Assembly (NCBI GenBank): GCA_964461865.1
Contig: CAYWVK010000021.1
Location: 1-9,664, forward strand
Direction of reading: 5' to 3'
DNA length: 9,664 nucleotides
DNA from: CAYWVK01 sp964461865
Lineage (GTDB): Bacteria; Patescibacteriota; Microgenomatia; Levybacterales; UBA12049
Position numbers and translations under genes: made by a program. Below, piece by piece: positions 8,254-9,664 of this stretch (its first letter is position 1; every line of letters begins with the position of its first letter). The notes under the pieces are model-generated. The model saw only the letters and a list, made by a program, of their open reading frames with translations, searched no databases and had not been told where the DNA came from.

Positions 8254-8335
8254 TTGAAAAATGTTTTAGATAAATTCTTTGTAAATACAAAAAAAATCAA
8301 CCAGACTTTCGTCCGTTAGGTTGTTTTTAAAGTAT
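8254..8335 (-). promoter_or_regulatory. Predicted 5' leader of the rpoB operon
   Basis: If transcription starts 6-8 nt past the -10 box, the first base would be an A near 8333-8335, giving a leader of about 80 nt. The leader contains the hairpin and U-tract listed separately (8289-8323), then an A/U-rich stretch with no Shine-Dalgarno before the rpoB ATG. A 7-nt segment TAAATAC (8332-8338) is perfectly complementary to GTATTTA (8282-8288) just beyond the U-tract, so a read-through transcript from upstream could fold a longer stem than one that starts at this promoter. The exact start site is inferred, not seen. Confidence 0.6.
8289..8323 (-). terminator. Intrinsic terminator / attenuator hairpin in the rpoB leader
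   Basis: On the minus strand CAACC (8323-8319) pairs with GGTTG (8302-8298). Inside is a second stem, GGAC/GTCT with one G-U pair, closed by a GAAA tetraloop, with a 4-nt bulge (TAAC) on the 5' side. After one A comes a run of eight T. An A-run (8324-8328) before the hairpin could extend the stem into the T-run. This is the form of a Rho-independent terminator. It lies about 45 nt after the stop of the DUF3467 gene and about 35 nt before rpoB. Because the rpoB promoter is upstream of it, it probably works as a partial terminator/attenuator rather than a full stop. The stem is modest and bulged, so leakiness is expected. Confidence 0.65.
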
Positions 8336-8340
8336 TTAGG

Positions 8341-8370
8341 TTTATACCATAGCTTCTTAAGCTGTGTCAA
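8341..8370 (-). promoter_or_regulatory. Sigma-70-type promoter for the rpoB-rpoC-rpsL-rpsG-fusA cluster
   Basis: The -35 box is a perfect TTGACA (8370-8365). An 18-bp spacer follows, then TATAAA (8346-8341), preceded by TGG, which gives an extended -10 (TGnTATAAA). The TGA stop codon of the upstream gene lies inside the -35 box. No other pair of boxes with good spacing was found between here and rpoB, nor in the short gaps between the downstream genes. This is the strongest promoter match in the window and fits the need for high expression of RNA polymerase and ribosomal proteins. Confidence 0.8.
8348..8366. repeat. Imperfect 19-bp dyad in the promoter spacer
   Basis: The plus strand reads CATAGCTT-CTT-AAGCTGTG: two 8-nt arms matching at 7 of 8 positions around a 3-bp centre. 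It fills the space between the -10 and -35 boxes and touches the -35. Such placement is typical of a repressor operator. It could also form a small hairpin just after the stop codon in the upstream mRNA. No U-run follows it, so it is not itself a terminator. Function is inferred only from symmetry and position. Confidence 0.45.
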
Positions 8371-8636
8371 GAGGGTAAATTTTCTCCTGTTTTTACAGTT
8401 CCCTCTGTTAAAGCAAGTAATTTACCAAGTTCCTTTAAAAATTTTTTTGCATGACTTCTACTCATTCCTATTCTTGAAACAATTTGTAATTGATTTGTTG
8501 AGCCAAGTTTTTGACAAAAATCTAAAACCAAACCATCTTCACTAGTTGTCATAAAAACATTCTCGGTATAATTAACCGGGGTCTTTTCGGGATTAACATT
8601 TACTGAAAACTGCTGATCATTTGTTTTTTTATCCAT
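8367..8636 (-). CDS. DUF3467 family protein
   Basis: A small, complete 89-residue cytosolic protein. The segment from about residue 18 to 78 resembles the DUF3467 family: a PVNYTENVFMTTSEDGLVLDF stretch (split: PVNYTENVF, then DGLVLDF) and a following IVSRIGMSRSHAKKFLKELGKLL, corresponding to the family's conserved pattern of a Tyr-Xaa-Asn-like start, an LDF strand, then Arg-Xaa-Xaa-Met-Ser-Xaa-Xaa-His-Ala-Lys leading into a helix. The family has no established biochemical role that I can state. The ATG at 8636 was chosen over a TTG at 8687 because AGAGGTGAT ends 4 nt before it and the TTG would overlap the preceding gene. It is 25 nt downstream of the hypothetical gene and directly upstream of the rpoB promoter, whose -35 box contains its TGA stop. 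The family call comes from remembered motif shape, not a search. Confidence 0.75.
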   Translation of the reverse strand: MDKKTNDQQFSVNVNPEKTPVNYTENVFMTTSEDGLVLDFCQKLGSTNQLQIVSRIGMSRSHAKKFLKELGKLLALTEGTVKTGENLPS

Positions 8637-8640
8637 TTTT

Positions 8641-8650
8641 ATCACCTCTT
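8641..8650 (-). promoter_or_regulatory. Strong Shine-Dalgarno of the DUF3467 gene
   Basis: The minus strand has AAGAGGTGAT followed by AAAA and the ATG at 8636. AGAGGTGAT is within one base of the full anti-SD complement (GGAGGTGAT). It decides the start of the DUF3467 gene and also shows that the host ribosome retains an ordinary anti-SD sequence, even though most genes in this window lack an SD. Confidence 0.85.
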
Positions 8651-8661
8651 CTCTAAAGTAT

Positions 8662-9294
8662 CTATTCTCGCTTATCTTGTTTACCAAAAATTTTTCTAAA
8701 ACGCGCTTTAATTAATTTTTCATTATCTGTTTCTTTTCTTGTCACATTGTTTATTTTTTCTAAAATCCCCAATATCTCCAAGGCCTCATCTTCTCCAACA
8801 ATACTTTCTCCGGATTTTCTCATCTTCTCTCTAGTATCATCTCTGTTTGATAATTCTTTAAATATTTCCGCAACTGCTTTTAATTCTTCTTTCTCCGATA
8901 AATTCATTCTTTTGCTTCTATCTTGTTTTAATTTTCTATCTTCTTCTGTTTCGCTTTTTTCATATTTATCCATTTTTAATTTTCCTTGGTCTTTAAACAC
9001 TTGGTATTCAATAAATGTAAAAGCTGATGTTAATGGATCATCTAATCTTTTAAGTCTAACCATCGCTAATAAATTATTTGAACCTCTTCTTTCTTCAGAA
9101 AGAGTTACTCTTTTAAGAGTATAATTAACATATCCTTTAAATTCGCTAGGGTTTAATTCACCATAATTTTCAAAACAGCTATACGAGGGCTCTCCTTTTT
9201 GAGCAATTAAACCAATTCTATCAACAATACTTGTAACTGTTTCCTGTGAGGCCGGTTCTGTTTTCTTAAGCGGCTCGTTTCTTACCAGTTCCAT
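8662..9294 (-). CDS. Hypothetical charged protein, 210 residues
   Basis: I do not recognise this protein. From the ATG at 9294 it has 210 residues, no signal peptide and no membrane segment, so it is probably cytosolic. The N-terminal half (about 20-105) has alternating hydrophobic patches that look like beta strands (FKGYVNYTLKRVTL, NNLLAMVRLKRL, SAFTFIEYQVF), suggesting a small alpha/beta domain with one Cys (residue 40). The second half is highly charged and mostly helical (KYEKSETEEDRKLKQDRSK; EELKAVAEIFKELSNRDD; DEALEILGILEKINNVTRK) and ends in a basic tail. The open frame continues upstream to a TTG at 9369, but that start would overlap the nuclease gene by 35 nt and has no SD. The ATG sits directly behind a good promoter. 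It is followed by the DUF3467 gene after 25 nt, so the two may be one transcript. Confidence 0.75.
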   Translation of the reverse strand: MELVRNEPLKKTEPASQETVTSIVDRIGLIAQKGEPSYSCFENYGELNPSEFKGYVNYTLKRVTLSEERRGSNNLLAMVRLKRLDDPLTSAFTFIEYQVFKDQGKLKMDKYEKSETEEDRKLKQDRSKRMNLSEKEELKAVAEIFKELSNRDDTREKMRKSGESIVGEDEALEILGILEKINNVTRKETDNEKLIKARFRKIFGKQDKRE

Positions 9295-9300
9295 TTGATT

Positions 9301-9329
9301 AGTATAATAAGAAGTACTTATTAAATCAA
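9301..9329 (-). promoter_or_regulatory. Candidate promoter giving a leaderless hypothetical-gene mRNA
   Basis: The minus strand has TTGATT (9329-9324), a 17-bp spacer and TATACT (9306-9301), followed by six bases and then the ATG at 9294. Transcription would start at or next to the A of the ATG, leaving no room for a ribosome-binding site, and none is seen. The boxes match consensus at 4 of 6 and 5 of 6 positions with ideal spacing. In such A/T-rich DNA a chance match is possible, but the exact position at the start codon argues for a real site. Confidence 0.5.
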
Positions 9330-9334
9330 GAAAA

Positions 9335-9664
9335 TTATTTCTTTTTAAAATGTAATAATTTTTCTCCAAGATGTCTATATTTACACCATGAACAATTCGG
9401 ATTTTCAGGTGGAGTAGGTCCTTCCAATAATTTATTTATTTCTCCAATAAATTCCAAAAACGAATCTCTTTTAATGTCAATTTCTAACCATTGAGGCGGA
9501 AAATCAATAACTGCTTTTCCGTTTTCAAATTTAGTTTTATCCGGATACATAATAACAAGACCAAGTTTTGTTATTTCTTTTGGTTTACCAATAGATGGAT
9601 GTTCAAAAGCATAATGATATGCCTGAAGCTGTGTTTGATATTTAGCAATTTTTTCCTCTGTTGG
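9335..9664 (-). CDS. PD-(D/E)XK-type nuclease, C-terminal fragment (runs off right edge)
   Basis: The frame is open from the window edge to a TAA at 9337-9335, giving 109 residues without a start in view (a Met 71 residues from the end is internal). The fragment starts with KIAKYQTQLQAYHYAFE, whose Gln-Xaa-Xaa-Xaa-Tyr pattern resembles the Q motif that follows the catalytic core in RecB/Cas4-like PD-(D/E)XK nucleases. A strand ITKLGLVIMYP follows, and near the end NPNCSWCKYR provides a CxxC. In RecB/AddB/Cas4 relatives C-terminal cysteines bind an Fe-S cluster or zinc; here only two are visible, and others may lie upstream. The catalytic Asp, Glu/Asp and Lys are not in the window, so activity cannot be judged. 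No cas genes or CRISPR repeats lie nearby, so Cas4 is not supported. Confidence 0.65.
   Translation of the reverse strand, partial: PTEEKIAKYQTQLQAYHYAFEHPSIGKPKEITKLGLVIMYPDKTKFENGKAVIDFPPQWLEIDIKRDSFLEFIGEINKLLEGPTPPENPNCSWCKYRHLGEKLLHFKKK

Noticed and set aside
8367..8369. UGA recoded as glycine (genetic code 25), which would lengthen the DUF3467 product
   Set aside because: RpoB, RpoC, S12 and S7 are complete with conserved glycines read from GGN and no in-frame TGA, and the DUF3467 domain ends naturally at this TGA.
8747..9124. 125-residue plus-strand open frame opposite the hypothetical gene
   Set aside because: Its composition (Ser, Leu, Phe) mirrors the Glu/Lys-rich helices of the minus-strand gene; it has no SD or promoter. 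The minus-strand gene fits the operon direction better.
9295..9369. TTG start extending the hypothetical protein by 25 residues
   Set aside because: It overlaps the nuclease gene by 35 nt, lacks an SD, and the extension covers the promoter candidate; the ATG at 9294 is preferred.
9335..9664. Cas4 of a CRISPR-Cas system
   Set aside because: Only a QxxxY-like motif and one CxxC are visible, and there are no repeats, spacers or other cas genes in the window; a general PD-(D/E)XK nuclease is the safer call.

Overview
The window is A+T-rich DNA that carries genes only on the minus strand. Reading in the direction of transcription (right to left), it holds the C-terminal part of a PD-(D/E)XK-type nuclease, an unrecognised 210-residue charged protein, a small DUF3467-type protein, and then the classical RNA polymerase/str cluster rpoB-rpoC-rpsL-rpsG-fusA. 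fusA runs off the left edge and the nuclease gene runs off the right edge. The host is most likely a Candidate Phyla Radiation (Patescibacteria) bacterium, perhaps of the Microgenomates group. This is an inference from the low G+C, the compact gene spacing, the AT-only gaps without Shine-Dalgarno (SD) sequences, a DUF3467 gene and a nuclease next to rpoB where rplJ-rplL would be expected, and the flavour of the proteins. TGA serves as a stop (DUF3467 gene) and the long conserved genes contain no in-frame TGA, so the UGA=Gly code of Gracilibacteria/Absconditabacteria does not apply.

Right part (8367-9664): the nuclease fragment shows a QxxxY-type motif and a C-terminal CxxC. It is followed by a hypothetical gene whose best start is an ATG placed where a TTGATT-17-TATACT promoter would begin transcription, so its mRNA could be leaderless. 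The DUF3467 gene follows with a near-perfect SD (AGAGGTGAT).

Control region (8254-8370): a strong promoter, TTGACA-18 bp-TATAAA with an extended -10, has its -35 box overlapping the TGA stop of the DUF3467 gene. Its spacer is filled by an imperfect 19-bp dyad. Immediately downstream is a hairpin with a GAAA tetraloop followed by eight U residues, i.e. an intrinsic terminator or attenuator, between the promoter and rpoB. All rpoB transcripts from this promoter must read through it.

Left part (1-8253): RpoB and RpoC carry all core catalytic and zinc-binding residues, as do S12, S7 and the EF-G N-terminus at their key positions. Together they form the transcription and translation core operon. 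Unusual points are non-consensus residues at three major rifampicin-contact positions of RpoB, a Glu-rich RpoB tail, a Lys/Glu-rich coiled-coil insert near the RpoC N-terminus, and a 25-residue Ala/Ser-rich tail on S12. No mobile element, CRISPR array, tRNA or rRNA was seen. I saw no clearly new multi-gene system; the most interesting material is the rpoB leader/promoter architecture and the upstream uncharacterised genes.
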